Source of the DNA: Chrysomallon squamiferum
Taxonomy: Eukaryota; Mollusca; Gastropoda; Neomphalida; Peltospiridae
Reading direction: 5' to 3'
DNA: 57,500 nt
Assembly (NCBI GenBank): GCA_012295275.1
Contig: CM022671.1
Coordinates: 6,828,727 to 6,886,226 of the forward strand
Each line of letters starts with the position of its first letter. Positions within the stretch are counted from its first letter, which is position 1. Below, in pieces: positions 12,338 to 23,320 of this stretch. The translations under genes were made by a program, and so were the position numbers. The notes beneath the pieces are model-generated. The model worked only from the letters and a program-made list of their open reading frames with translations, made no database searches and was not told the DNA's origin.

Positions 12338-12742
12338 ATTTAATACAGGGGTCGGTAACCCTTGGCCCGCGGGCCACACCCAGACCGCGAGGGATTTTAG
12401 TCTGGCCCTGCAACTGAAGACTTGGACACCAATTATTAGATTAACTGCGTTGTTTTTTCTTTAAACCTCCAGACCAAGAAACCTTGCTTCCTAGCATCCC
12501 TTTTTGGCACACACACACACACACACAGAGAAAGAGACAGACAGACACACACAAACACCGACAGACAGACAGACAGACACAGACATGGGATGCTAGGAAA
12601 CAAGGCTGTTTTGGTTTGGATGATTAATGAAGAAAACATATATATATATACATAATACATTTGATATCTTGGCTCTCCACCAAAATTCTTCATAACGGTA
12701 TGGTCCCCTCTCTGTAAAAGGTTATCGACCCTTGATTTAATA
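12338..12742. mobile_element. Complete hAT-type MITE with 8-bp target duplication
   Basis: The element spans 12346-12734 (389 bp) and is flanked on both sides by ATTTAATA (12338-12345 and 12735-12742), a perfect 8-bp duplication. The left end is CAGGGGTCGGTAACC and the right end, reversed, is CAAGGGTCGATAACC. Eight-bp duplications and CAGGGGTCGG-type ends are hallmarks of hAT transposons. The interior has CA/GACA simple repeats between two inverted arms (CTAGCATCCC near 12491 and GGGATGCTAG near 12588), so it could form a long hairpin. It has no transposase and would depend on a partner element. Confidence 0.9.
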
Positions 12743-13044
12743 CATTAAATGTCGACGAACTTTCTAGTACTGCAACATCTAACAATCATAATCGATGACG
12801 TCACGAGTTGAATATTACGTAAAGTTCTACGTAAATATCTTTTATCTTTGTCATGCACGTCACACCAATGTTCCACTACTGACGTAATACTGTTGTGGTG
12901 TGATCTGGATTAATACTTGATGTTAACAAGATCATTTACAATCAGTTCTTCATGAATGTCTGGATTTGCATCATTACCGCGGCCACATGAACAGTGCTCC
13001 GAGTTTCAGTCAGGGTATACTTGTATTATTATAATTAGTAGTAG

Positions 13045-13095
<51 letters not shown>

Positions 13096-13975
13096 ATATT
13101 TTAAGAATCTTAAAATAAATTAACTTTTTGGTACTACTAAGATATTCAATTTTTGTTTGTTATTTTAGTAAATTTACACATAATTCTGTATCTGCTGGTA
13201 AATTGTTGAAACTTATTAATAACTTAAAATATTATATAAATGAAAGAAAATTTCACTAATTTCAAATACGAAAATTCTTATATAATCATGAATATACTCG
13301 GGGTTTCTTTCAGAATAAAATTTCACCGAATAATTTCTAAAATAATTATTATAAGCGGGGTGAGCAAAAAGTCAAGAGAGACTGAGCCGTCATTTAATGA
13401 AAACATCTAACTTCCGTTAACCCGGTCATTGCGGTAAGCAGATGTATCCACTCCAGATTTTATTAGTGTTAAATGTAGAAAGAAGATTTACCTCACAGCC
13501 TTAAAAAAAAAAAAAAAAAAAAACATTCTCATTATGCTTTGGAAAGCAGACGCATTCCCAGATTCCCAAACATCATATCAGCCAAGCAGTGTGAACTACC
13601 AGTCTTGTTGATTTGTCAGATTTTTATTTAAGGGTTAGAGTAAGATTTATATCAGTTAGTATGTTATCAAGTCAGGTGTTCTTCACAACTGAGTATTTTG
13701 TGATAAACAAATAGTTTTCTTGTGCATCAGTGGTTTATCATTCAAACTTTAAAATCAACAGTAAAACAATGTAGTGATCTGAGCCATGGGCTACTGGTGT
13801 GAATAGTACTAATCCTGCAATATAACCATACTCCAGACATCTGCTATTCAACTTACAACATAGTCATAAATAAACTATTAGAAAAATAACAAAAATTAAA
13901 AAAATGAAAATAATGAAAAGGAGTAAAAATTTTAAAAAGTAAGAAAACTGTTGAGAGAAGGAACAAATTTTACTG
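12743..13975. other. Non-coding region downstream of ALG10
   Basis: No gene is supported. The region contains a TTA repeat at about 13046-13095 and poly-A near 13503-13522. The 3' UTR of the minus-strand ALG10 gene probably extends into the right part. A TTTATT near 13622 would read AATAAA on the minus strand, though it is not certain that it is used. Confidence 0.55.
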
Positions 13976-16924
13976 TTACCACATGAATCTCTGAATTTCT
14001 CCGTTACTCCACACAAATGATTTTTTAACAAACAAGTACACAGTGATGATGTTGATGATGGTGTAGAGTGAAAACTCAGCAAGAAGACACAATGTTGATG
14101 ATGGTTTCATGTTCAAGCGAAACACAAGGTATGGAATAATAAAGTAACGAAATTCCAACAACTTCTGCGGAACAGTCGCTGCAAACAAACAAATGAAAAA
14201 AGCAGTTTTCCAGAAAATGTTTTTGTGATGTAAAAGCTTCCAAACAGACCAACATCCATAAAAGTAAACAGGAATTAAAACATACTTAACACATTCGTGG
14301 CGCTTGAAGATTTTTGACCACACGTAGAATGGGTAATGCCGATTGTCTGCCAGCAAGTATTCATGTACGTAAGTAAAACGTGAAACAGCCACACAGGCTA
14401 GTGACAGAAACACAGCAACTTTAATGTAACTATGGTAACAGAATTTTACAAAGTCTTTGATGAGGTAAGGTTTGAACAAATGTGAGAAAGAGAAAAACAG
14501 AGTGACACAGACAAAGTAAAATATTTGTGGGAAGTTCAGACACGCCTGATGATGGCTTCTGTCTCCCACCACAAACCCACCATTGAAAAAAACAAATATC
14601 CCGAATCCTAAACCTACAAGAATGTAACTCCAAGTTTTCACAAGTATTTCCCAGAATAATTCAAACAATTTCATTGGATGGTGTTTAAGAGTTCGTCCAA
14701 TCAAATTAAAGAAAGTCGATATCACTGTCCAATCGTCACAGTCCTTTCCATCATCTTTTTTCTTAGTGATTTCTACCCAGTGAAAGAGAGACTCTGAGGC
14801 AGTTATTCCAGTAACCATGACAACCCAGACAATGTTTGTTTGTCTGAAGAAGATGGCCAGCACTGCCCACGTGGCTGCAGTGACGTGATGACAGTTGATG
14901 GCACTGAGGTACATGAGGAGAACAAAGAAGACAGATCCTGGGTCAGTGTAGTACAGACCAGTGAAAAAAAACAGAACAGGAAAACTGGCCAAGGTCAAGG
15001 CTGTCAATGCAATGGATAAAGTGGATTTACCTCTTTCCTACAAAAGAAAATTAAAAAACACCTTATAAGATCTAATGTTAAAAAATAGTAAATGATGAGT
15101 TTTCTTACAATTAAAAAACAGAAACATTGCAGAACAATGGTTGTTGTGGAAACTAAAATAAAAATTAATTTAAAAAACTTTTACAAAATCCAATAATTTT
15201 TATGCTCAAATATTTTAACACATTATTAAATATGTTTATACTTGGAAGATGTGATTTAGAAATATTTATTCAACTAAAATGTTACTAATGACAAAAATCT
15301 GTTCAGGGAAAATGTTAACTTAAGGAATTTTACACTCTACATTTAAGAGTCCTGATGAATACAAATATATATTTCAAGTGCTTTTGTTCTTTGATTTTGA
15401 TTGTTTAAAACATTGTAACAATCTATTTTCAGGCATTTCTGAGTTTGAGCTCATCTGCAAAGGCCAAGACAAAGCTCAACATTTAAAATGCACGTTTATT
15501 TTACATCAAAAAAGACTGTCATATTACCTTAGTAATTATCTAAAGAATTTATTATATCCTGATACATTCCACTTTAAAAAAAAAAAGAAAAAAAGAAAGA
15601 AAGACGTTAAAAAAGGGGAGAAATAAGCTTCATTATTTTCAGGATTCTTCAAACAGAAATCAATTGAAAACACATCACTAACTCAAGTGTGACTAAATCA
15701 GTGAAAGAATTAGGAGAACAACACGATTCTGAAAATAGAATACAAAGTCTATGATTTAATTTCATTAACTTATTTTGTGTATGGTACAAGCTGTCAATAC
15801 TGAACATGCCCACCATGGTCGTCCAATATGGAGCTGATGACACTCCTGATAAAAAATGCCAGAAAGTCACATGACAATTGTCTGGATATTTTCAAAAATT
15901 CTCCTCCCACACACTAACATGTGCAAAAACCTGCACAAAGTTAAGTTTATCACCATTCACTCTACCCTGTTTTTTAGATGTCAGTAACAAAAAAGCAAAA
16001 AATGAGTGCTGTGTTTTCTGTGGCTGTTTATAAATTTTAAAACTGTCTGATGTTGCAGGGTGATCTGTATTTCCTGAGTACTGAACATAAAAAAATTCCT
16101 TTCTTCACTGCACTGTTTGACGAAGAAAAGAGTTTGTTAACAATACAACAGTGATGTGATATTGTTTTACCTGTTTCGAGAAATGCAGTTTGTCTACAAG
16201 CTGGTGAAGTACGATGATGTTTCCACACATAAACACAACATTAATAAAGCGAAGAACCAGAGTACTACACAATTCTGATGTTGACAAACCCAGAACTCGG
16301 GCAACAGGCTCCACCATAGCAACTGTGACAAGATACAGCCCAGGCAAAGTTGTGATCATTGGATCCCACTGAAATTATTTAAAATAGTTTTAAATATTTA
16401 GTTTTTGTCTCTCACAATGGATGTGGGTATGCATATATGTACTGAAATGACAAACATACACATACGCATATAAATGTTGTTGTTGTTGATGTTGTTATGT
16501 TGTTATTATTATTATTAGTCTTTTTTTTTTTTCTTATAAAATAGATTTTCGTTTTTCATACACACCAGTAAAATTCAATATTTATTTCCACCTGTAATTG
16601 AATATTTTAATTAGCAATCACCTTAGGATTTAGTTATTGGTTATTTTCGAACCATGTCCGATAAAACACTAAAGTTTAAAATGCAAGGAATACAAACACA
16701 ATTTATATTATAACTGTAGTTGTAGTAGTTAACAATAATAATTTATCAACTGTTGCACTGACTGATGTGAAATTGTGTCTGCAATACTGTTGAGCCTGAG
16801 GAATGTGGAAAATTTCATCCATGTATGGTTTTGGTTGAACATGTTGTATAATCTTCAGTAAACTCAGACCACCCAAAACGTATACCACAACAAACAACCC
16901 AGAAACCCACTGACGTCCATCCAT
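13976..16924 (-). CDS. ALG10: ALG10, dolichyl-P-Glc alpha-1,2-glucosyltransferase
   Basis: Three coding exons on the minus strand, 16924-16763, 16368-16171 and 15037-13976, give 473 residues. This is the length I recall for the human protein. It would add the third, terminal glucose to the dolichol-linked N-glycan precursor in the ER lumen, using dolichyl-phosphate glucose, before oligosaccharyl transfer. Supporting features are YMDEIFHIPQAQ near residue 37 in the first luminal segment, WDPMITTLPGLYLV at the start of exon 2, LLADNRHYPFYVW, VPQKLLEFRYF, and the C-terminal IQRFMW, together with many hydrophobic segments. The exon 1 donor is the weaker GTCAGT, and GTTGAT nine bases downstream is a phase-compatible alternative. 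An in-frame ATG 18 nt upstream (16942) could add six residues. The gene lies head-to-head with the RBM15-like gene. An interspersed repeat lies in its second intron. Confidence 0.95.
15360..15490 (+). repeat. Interspersed repeat, copy 2, in an ALG10 intron
   Basis: This is similar to 11640-11790 over about 130 bp, with the same GAGTTTGAGCTCATCTG core and CAGG stretch. It lies on the strand opposite to ALG10, within the intron between exons 2 and 3. Confidence 0.75.
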
Positions 16925-17096
16925 GTTTTCGTTTTGGTACACGTTGTCCGGAACAAATCGGCCAATTCCGGAGATGGAATTTTCCGAACATTCATGATTG
17001 GGGAATAATTTAAGATATAAAAGTCCAAAGCACTAACTTTTATCTTCTAAAATGATATGAATAGCTACTGAAAATAATTATAATTTCGTGTTGTTA

Positions 17097-17148
<52 letters not shown>

Positions 17149-17545
17149 TATCTTGAATTTTTGTCGTGCTTTGGTTAATAATTATTGTTTTGTATTATTT
17201 AGCGTAGTCGACTAAGGTTTTTGCTCAAAAATATCATTTACAAGCACCTGGTAAATCGTTACGCGGTTAGGCGTTGCTGTCGTTCGAAATGTACCTACGC
17301 GCTACAAAATAGATCGCTTGATTAAAGATATAACATATTATTCAGATAAATATATTTTTAATATTCATCATTATTAACATTTGTTAATATCTTGTTGATT
17401 TATCTGGTTATATAATTATAAATAAGCAAAAGTAGTTGGTTAAATCCACAGCGGTTTATGGAATGCCAAGAAAACCAAGATGGCGACGTGAGAAGAGGAT
17501 TATAGGAGAACAAGTAAATATAATATTATAGCTAACATTATCACA
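16925..17545. promoter_or_regulatory. Bidirectional promoter of ALG10 and the RBM15-like gene
   Basis: Only 621 bp separate the two divergent start codons. On the RBM15 side, CCAAGATGGCGAC at 17475-17487 fits the YY1 initiator-proximal motif common in TATA-less housekeeping promoters. On the ALG10 side there is GGCCAATTCC near 16960, a possible CCAAT box. An ATT microsatellite at 17097-17149 lies between them. Shared control is inferred from spacing. Confidence 0.6.
17097..17149. repeat. (ATT)n microsatellite within the bidirectional promoter
   Basis: About 17 uninterrupted ATT units lie between the two divergent genes. Length changes here would alter promoter spacing. Confidence 0.9.
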
Positions 17546-19825
17546 ATGAAACGACAACAAGATCGCGATGCTTCGCCAAATCGTAAAAGGTCTCGTTCTG
17601 TTTATTCAGTACCCGATCATGATTCCATAAGGGACAGAATAAGCCCAGATTTTGAAAGGCGTGACAGTCGGGGAAAGTTCGGGGGAAAACCATGGGACCC
17701 TCGAAGAGAATTTGATGATATTGATCCACCTGTTAGACAAAAATACCGAAATGACAGAATAATAGATGCAGCTTATCCCCCATCAGTTAGAGAGAAACCA
17801 GAAAAAATGCAGGATGAGTACAGATCATTGTGCATTAGTAATATTCCTAGCAAACTTCCAGACCCTGTTTTAAAGGACACTTTACTTCAAGAGTTTACAA
17901 AATTTGGAGAAATGAATATAAAAGTCACAATTTCAGGAGATCAGCGTGTGGCATATATTAATTTCCGATATCCAGAACATGCTCGTCAGGCAAAATATGC
18001 CAAATCTAAATTGTTTCTCTTTGACAGACCTCTTCGCATTGATGCTGTTTATAATAAAAAAAGAAGTAACAGTCCTAATAGTGAAACAAGAGACCAGTTT
18101 TTTCATAACCGTGTATTGGCACCTGGACGATCACCACCTCATGTAATTGGTAGTAGACGTGGTTTTGGGGTTAGTCATTATCAGGGTATTCCTTCGAGGG
18201 AATTCCATCAAACTCGTGGTCCTTTTAATACAAATCACAGTAACAACAGTGACGATGACCAACCAGTTGAACATAGACGTCACAATGAAAAGTTTCCATA
18301 TCATCTTGATCACATTGACCCTGAATTTGATAGCAAAGCAACTAGAACGTTATTTGTTGGCAACTTAGATTTGTCAATAAGTGATGTTCAGCTGAAACAG
18401 ATATTTTCTAAATATGGTATTGTTGAAGATGTTGACATCAAACGCCCTCTCAGAGGGCAAGGAAATGCATATGCATTTGTGAAATTTCATAATTTAGATT
18501 GTGCACACAGAGCTAAAGTAGAAATGTCAGGACAATATATTGGTAAGTTTCAGTGCAAGATTGGCTATGGTAAAGTGACACCTACAACTTGTTTATGGAT
18601 TGGTGGGCTTGGTCCATGGGTTAGTTATGAAACGATGGAAAGAGAATTTGATCGGTTTGGTGTGATTTCAAAGATAGAATGGCCTCCAGGCAGGAATTAT
18701 GCATTTATTTTGTATGACAGTATTGATGGAGCTCAGGCAGCATGTCAGGAAATGAGAGGATTCCCAGCAGGTGGACATAACCGAAGACTTCGCGTGGACT
18801 TTGCAGATCCTGCCCAGATGGGTCAGACACCTGAACTGACCAGTCCATATGCAAACCAACCAAGGAGTTTTGTTAAAGGAGAAAAGGCTCCAGCTCCTTG
18901 GAAGGCAACAGATATTCCAGGTGATAGAGTACGAAGCAGACGTGATGACTGGTATCCTCCTGATGGTGACACACCTTATCGTAATCCTGATAATCCCAGA
19001 GATGGAGAACGAACTCGAGTCAGGGAGGACTGGGACCGCTTCAGTAATGGTGTGGAAGCTGAGAGGAGGCGGAGGCCATTGTCACCAGGAGAAATTGTTC
19101 CAAGTCGTGCTGGTCGGTCACGGACACCAGACAGACCACGTGGTTATGTGCATGACAATAACAAAGACCACGAGAATTCTAGACGATCTAGTGCCGATTT
19201 CCCAGCAAGAGATGCAGAGGACAGGTCAAGTAAATCAAGTCGAAGGTTATCGGAACACGACAAAGAGCAGACTATCACTGAGCATGTGCGAGCTCTGAGT
19301 GACCTAGCTAAATGTTTGCCTGTTGCATGGAATGGTGCACTGATTTTAAAAAGCAGTGCATTTGCAGCGTGTATGCATGTTGTCAGTGGTGATGTGACAC
19401 TTGTGGATAATCTCATGAGAGACCCAACATCGACGGAAACACCCGTTCTGCGAATTACCCAACGTCTCAGGATGGATCCGCCAAAGTTAGAAGATGTGGG
19501 CAGAAGAATTCAGTCAACTGGCCCACATGGTCATTGTATTCTTTTGGCAATGCCCAGTACACTGCAGACTTACGATGATCCATCAGGTAACATCCAGCAG
19601 AGACCACTGAAAAACCTTGTCACATATCTGAAACAGAAAGAAGCTGCTGGTGTGATTTCTTTGCCTCCCAACCCAACCCAGGACAAAAACAACATCGGTG
19701 TTCTGCATGCTTTTCCTCCTCATGAATTTGGTTATGCATTTCTTCAAAAACGTGCACCAAATCTGCCACCAGAGCCTCTCAAAGAAGATTACTTGGTGGT
19801 GGCTGTTGTGCTTGGAGCTGTCTAA
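17546..19825 (+). CDS. RBM15: RBM15/spenito-type SPEN-family RNA-binding protein
   Basis: A single uninterrupted frame of 759 residues. RRM1 is at about 92-170 (LCISNI and RVAYINF), RRM2 at about 265-342 (LFVGNL and AYAFVKF) and RRM3 at about 347-422 (LWIGGL and NYAFILY). A long Arg/Ser/Asp-rich linker follows, then a C-terminal SPOC domain from about 578 to the end (WNGALILKSSAF, LPPEPLKEDYLVVAVVLGAV). This is the full SPEN small-subfamily layout. Length is closer to fly Spenito than to the longer vertebrate RBM15. Family members are nuclear adaptors that recruit the METTL3 m6A writer complex to RNA and affect splicing and signalling. The N-terminal basic stretch near 13-17 could be a nuclear signal. 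No introns interrupt the coding sequence. RBM15B is the alternative paralog name, since vertebrate paralogs split after this lineage. Confidence 0.93.
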   Translation: MKRQQDRDASPNRKRSRSVYSVPDHDSIRDRISPDFERRDSRGKFGGKPWDPRREFDDIDPPVRQKYRNDRIIDAAYPPSVREKPEKMQDEYRSLCISNIPSKLPDPVLKDTLLQEFTKFGEMNIKVTISGDQRVAYINFRYPEHARQAKYAKSKLFLFDRPLRIDAVYNKKRSNSPNSETRDQFFHNRVLAPGRSPPHVIGSRRGFGVSHYQGIPSREFHQTRGPFNTNHSNNSDDDQPVEHRRHNEKFPYHLDHIDPEFDSKATRTLFVGNLDLSISDVQLKQIFSKYGIVEDVDIKRPLRGQGNAYAFVKFHNLDCAHRAKVEMSGQYIGKFQCKIGYGKVTPTTCLWIGGLGPWVSYETMEREFDRFGVISKIEWPPGRNYAFILYDSIDGAQAACQEMRGFPAGGHNRRLRVDFADPAQMGQTPELTSPYANQPRSFVKGEKAPAPWKATDIPGDRVRSRRDDWYPPDGDTPYRNPDNPRDGERTRVREDWDRFSNGVEAERRRRPLSPGEIVPSRAGRSRTPDRPRGYVHDNNKDHENSRRSSADFPARDAEDRSSKSSRRLSEHDKEQTITEHVRALSDLAKCLPVAWNGALILKSSAFAACMHVVSGDVTLVDNLMRDPTSTETPVLRITQRLRMDPPKLEDVGRRIQSTGPHGHCILLAMPSTLQTYDDPSGNIQQRPLKNLVTYLKQKEAAGVISLPPNPTQDKNNIGVLHAFPPHEFGYAFLQKRAPNLPPEPLKEDYLVVAVVLGAV

Positions 19826-20996
19826 AAGTATTGTTTTGTTTTGTCAATTTTTTTTTTTTTCCATAAATATATGTGTGTTAAGTTTGAATTTGTTTCCTAA
19901 GTCCAATTAAAAAATGAAAACCTTAGTATGTAATTAATAAGCTATATTTAGTGTTTATATGCATGTATGTACTGCTTATATAAGTATAGATCCTTTATTT
20001 TAGTAATAACTTGTAGAGCAGCTGTACTAGGGGATATGTGAAACAAATTATATGATAAAACCAAAGTGAACATTAAATCATTTAGCAGCAGTATACAGCT
20101 TTAAGATTACTTAAGCCAGTTGTTACTGCAAAAATTACTGATGAAAGTTTATGTGTATAAAGATGTGAATGTGTACAGGGGTGAAGAAATAGAAAAAAGT
20201 TACTACATTTTCTTATCTGAGTCTTGTCTGCTCATAACCCAAAATAACACCGTTACAAAATTGAACACTTAACAGTTTTATAAAAAAAAACATGTAATTA
20301 CAAATTGTTATGGAAATACTGATAAATATGTTTGTGATCAGCAATGTCAGAAGTCCCAAAATTTTCAGTTCATACCCAGATTATTAAAAAAAGTATTGTC
20401 ATCATTCATCATAAAATTACATACCCTCATGTGACTTTCAGCTTGTCAAAATATTTGTTCTCATTTCCACCCCTGATACATGTTATATACTTTTTATATC
20501 TGTTAACTACATTGAATTAAAACGTATCATTAACAACATTGACATTGCAGTGAATTAATATTTCCAAAATGTTTTAAAAAATAATAATACTTTATATGTA
20601 GAAGATGTTGAAATAAGAATTTTAATCTGGCAGGTATAATTAACTCATTGTATTCTGTTCGATGTATGCTAACAAAATGCTGATAGGTAAACCTTTATCT
20701 GTTTATTTTAGTGATTTAGTATAATCATAAATTATGATTCCTGTTGATAAATTATTCTGGAAATAGAAAGAAACACAAAAAAGCTAATCAATGATACCAG
20801 TATGACATTTATCAGTATTTTATGTTGGGTTGAAGTGTTTCATGGAAGTGAAACCATTTTTATTACTTTCTGTTGCTGACTAGTTGATTCCAAAATAGTA
20901 AAATTTATTGGTTGATACAATTTAAAATAATAAAGGAAAGTTTAAACTGCAAAATGAATGTTCCTTGATTTCAGACTTGAGAACCTTCATAAAAGA

Positions 20997-21027
<31 letters not shown>

Positions 21028-21372
21028 TCATGATTTGATAGAGTTTTTTAAGCTTTAAGATATGAAACAAACTGTATTATTAAAAAAAATGTTTTTTACT
21101 GATATTTGAACAAAACTGCAATTGTTGTATATTTATAAAACTAATGTATGTTTTGCAAAATAATTTCAAAAAGAATTGAAACAAATTGATCTTGAACAGG
21201 TACCAGATAATTTATAAATCTTTACTTTTATTTATTTTAACTTTTATTTTGGAAATCAGTAAATAAAAGTAAAGGAATAATATACTTGATATAGAAATGT
21301 TTCTTTGCATTTTATTTTTAATTGTATTTACATGATACTTATAACTGGCCATCTTTGCTACAATACTAATTT

Positions 21373-21404
<32 letters not shown>

Positions 21405-23320
21405 GGTTAGAACTAAAAGTCTTGGTCATGTACACATGTTACAGTTGTTTTTACATGCTTCCTAACTAACAGTTACTAGGTTACAGCGAGGTCCAATATA
21501 TCATGTTAGTAATGCTTTTTTCAGTTGTTTTTTCTCTTGTTTTTTGTTTATGTTTTTAATATATGCTTTGCCAATGACTTTATCTTAGTAGCAAACCATG
21601 TCAGTTCTCTATAGATGTATAAATACTATGTACTTACTTAATTTTACGCTTGTGTTAGAAACTGTTTTTAAATGTACATGTTGAATGTATTTTGACATAT
21701 ATTTTATTCTGTAATTAACATGTCACCTTTTCACAAAATATTTAACCTAAGTAGTAGAGCACTTGTCCATTTACTAGACTATGTATATAACAGCTAACTA
21801 AGTAGTGATTCTTTACGCATGTAGCTTTTTCCTTTTTGTATGTATATATATACATGTATTAACAACACAGAGAAAACAGACATGACCATGTGCTGAATTT
21901 TGAGCATCCAGTCTGGATTGGGAAATAACTGGATTCCTGTTGCCTTTAAAACTGCTTGGACATCTTCAGACATAAGTTCATCAGGGCATGACCTCTAGTT
22001 GTTCCAGGTGAGTTTTATATTTTAATATATACATGTTAAATTACATTTTTAGTGGTTTGGCTTTAAAAAAAAAAAATAGTGTTTGTATACATGTACATAT
22101 TTATTTTGATTCTTTAATGTAAAGTACAATTTCCATTCACAGTGTTCATACAAAGTAATGATGATTTTATTAAATTGTCATTATGCTTTAACTAGTTTAA
22201 GCTTGAAAAGCTGACAGCATTTAGGTTGTTAGCAAATACGAATTTTCTATTGAATACTTAACCTGTTTTTATTTTTGAATTGTTGCAGGCAGTGGAGACA
22301 AGATAAAGTGTTACTGAAAGTGAGTATTATTATTTATGTATTTATTTTAACATGTAGTTTTACGGCAATTGAACAAAAATTAAAAATTGGTTTATCATTC
22401 TTTCAAAAAGTTATAAAATTCTTGTTGAGCAACAGTAATACACTATCCAGACTTCATCTAAGAAACTTAATTTTCTTAATAACCACTATTTTATTAGTTT
22501 TAGTCTTTTTTATTTTCTTCTTTTTATTTTATTTTATTTATTCATTTTTTTTATTATTATTATTATTATGTTTTTTTACGTATTTGATCTACTTTCTCTC
22601 TCTCTCATATTAATTTGTTGTTTTTATTTATTTTTTAGATATTTTTTCCACCAAAGAAATAACTGGTTCTGAATTTAAACACGTTTCATTTGATGGAGAG
22701 TGTTAAGAAGACATTTTGGATACAGATGTTTTGTTCAGTATTTTCTATAAAAAGGAATAGTGAACTTGCCGGACAAAGACAGAAGCAATCCTATTTCTAA
22801 TGTTAATGTTGACAGGCAGACTTTGTTATAAAAGTGATGACTAAGACTAGTGTGTTTCAGATTCTAAGGAAATTTCAGGTTTGATAAAATAATTATTTTG
22901 TGACGGAAAGCATTCTCACAGGAATTGGATGTTTCTGTAAATGACTTGTGGTGAATTTTTTATTTCAGATGATTGAAGGCTTTTCTCCATACCAATGATT
23001 CTGTCAGAAAAAAAAAAAAAGAAAAACAAAAGAAAGAAATTTATTATGGATTCATGGAATATGATGTGCCATTTTTTTATTTTTCTGTTATTTCAGTACA
23101 GATACCATCTCTCTTCTTTTTTTTTTTTCTTTTTTTTATACTTTTTCTGGGGAGACATCAGATATCGTTTTGTATTTTGTAAAATATAAGCTCGTTTCAT
23201 TTCGCTGTTTATGGAGGCACTTCCTTTTCTGTATTTTTCTGTTCTTGATTTTTTTTTTTTTCTTAATATAACTTTACATATATAGAAAGTGAAAAAATAA
23301 ACATGTATAAAATGAATTAA
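19826..23320 (+). other. Downstream non-coding region, possible spliced RBM15 3' UTR
   Basis: No coding gene is supported. Candidate exon borders are the donor CCAG|GTGAGT after 22007, an acceptor TGTTGCAG before 22289, a 31-nt exon ending with donor GTGAGT at 22320, and an acceptor TTTTTTAG before 22639. A polyadenylation signal AATAAA lies at 23296-23301. These could form a spliced long 3' UTR or an independent non-coding transcript. TTA repeats lie at about 20996-21027 and 21375-21403. Confidence 0.35.
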
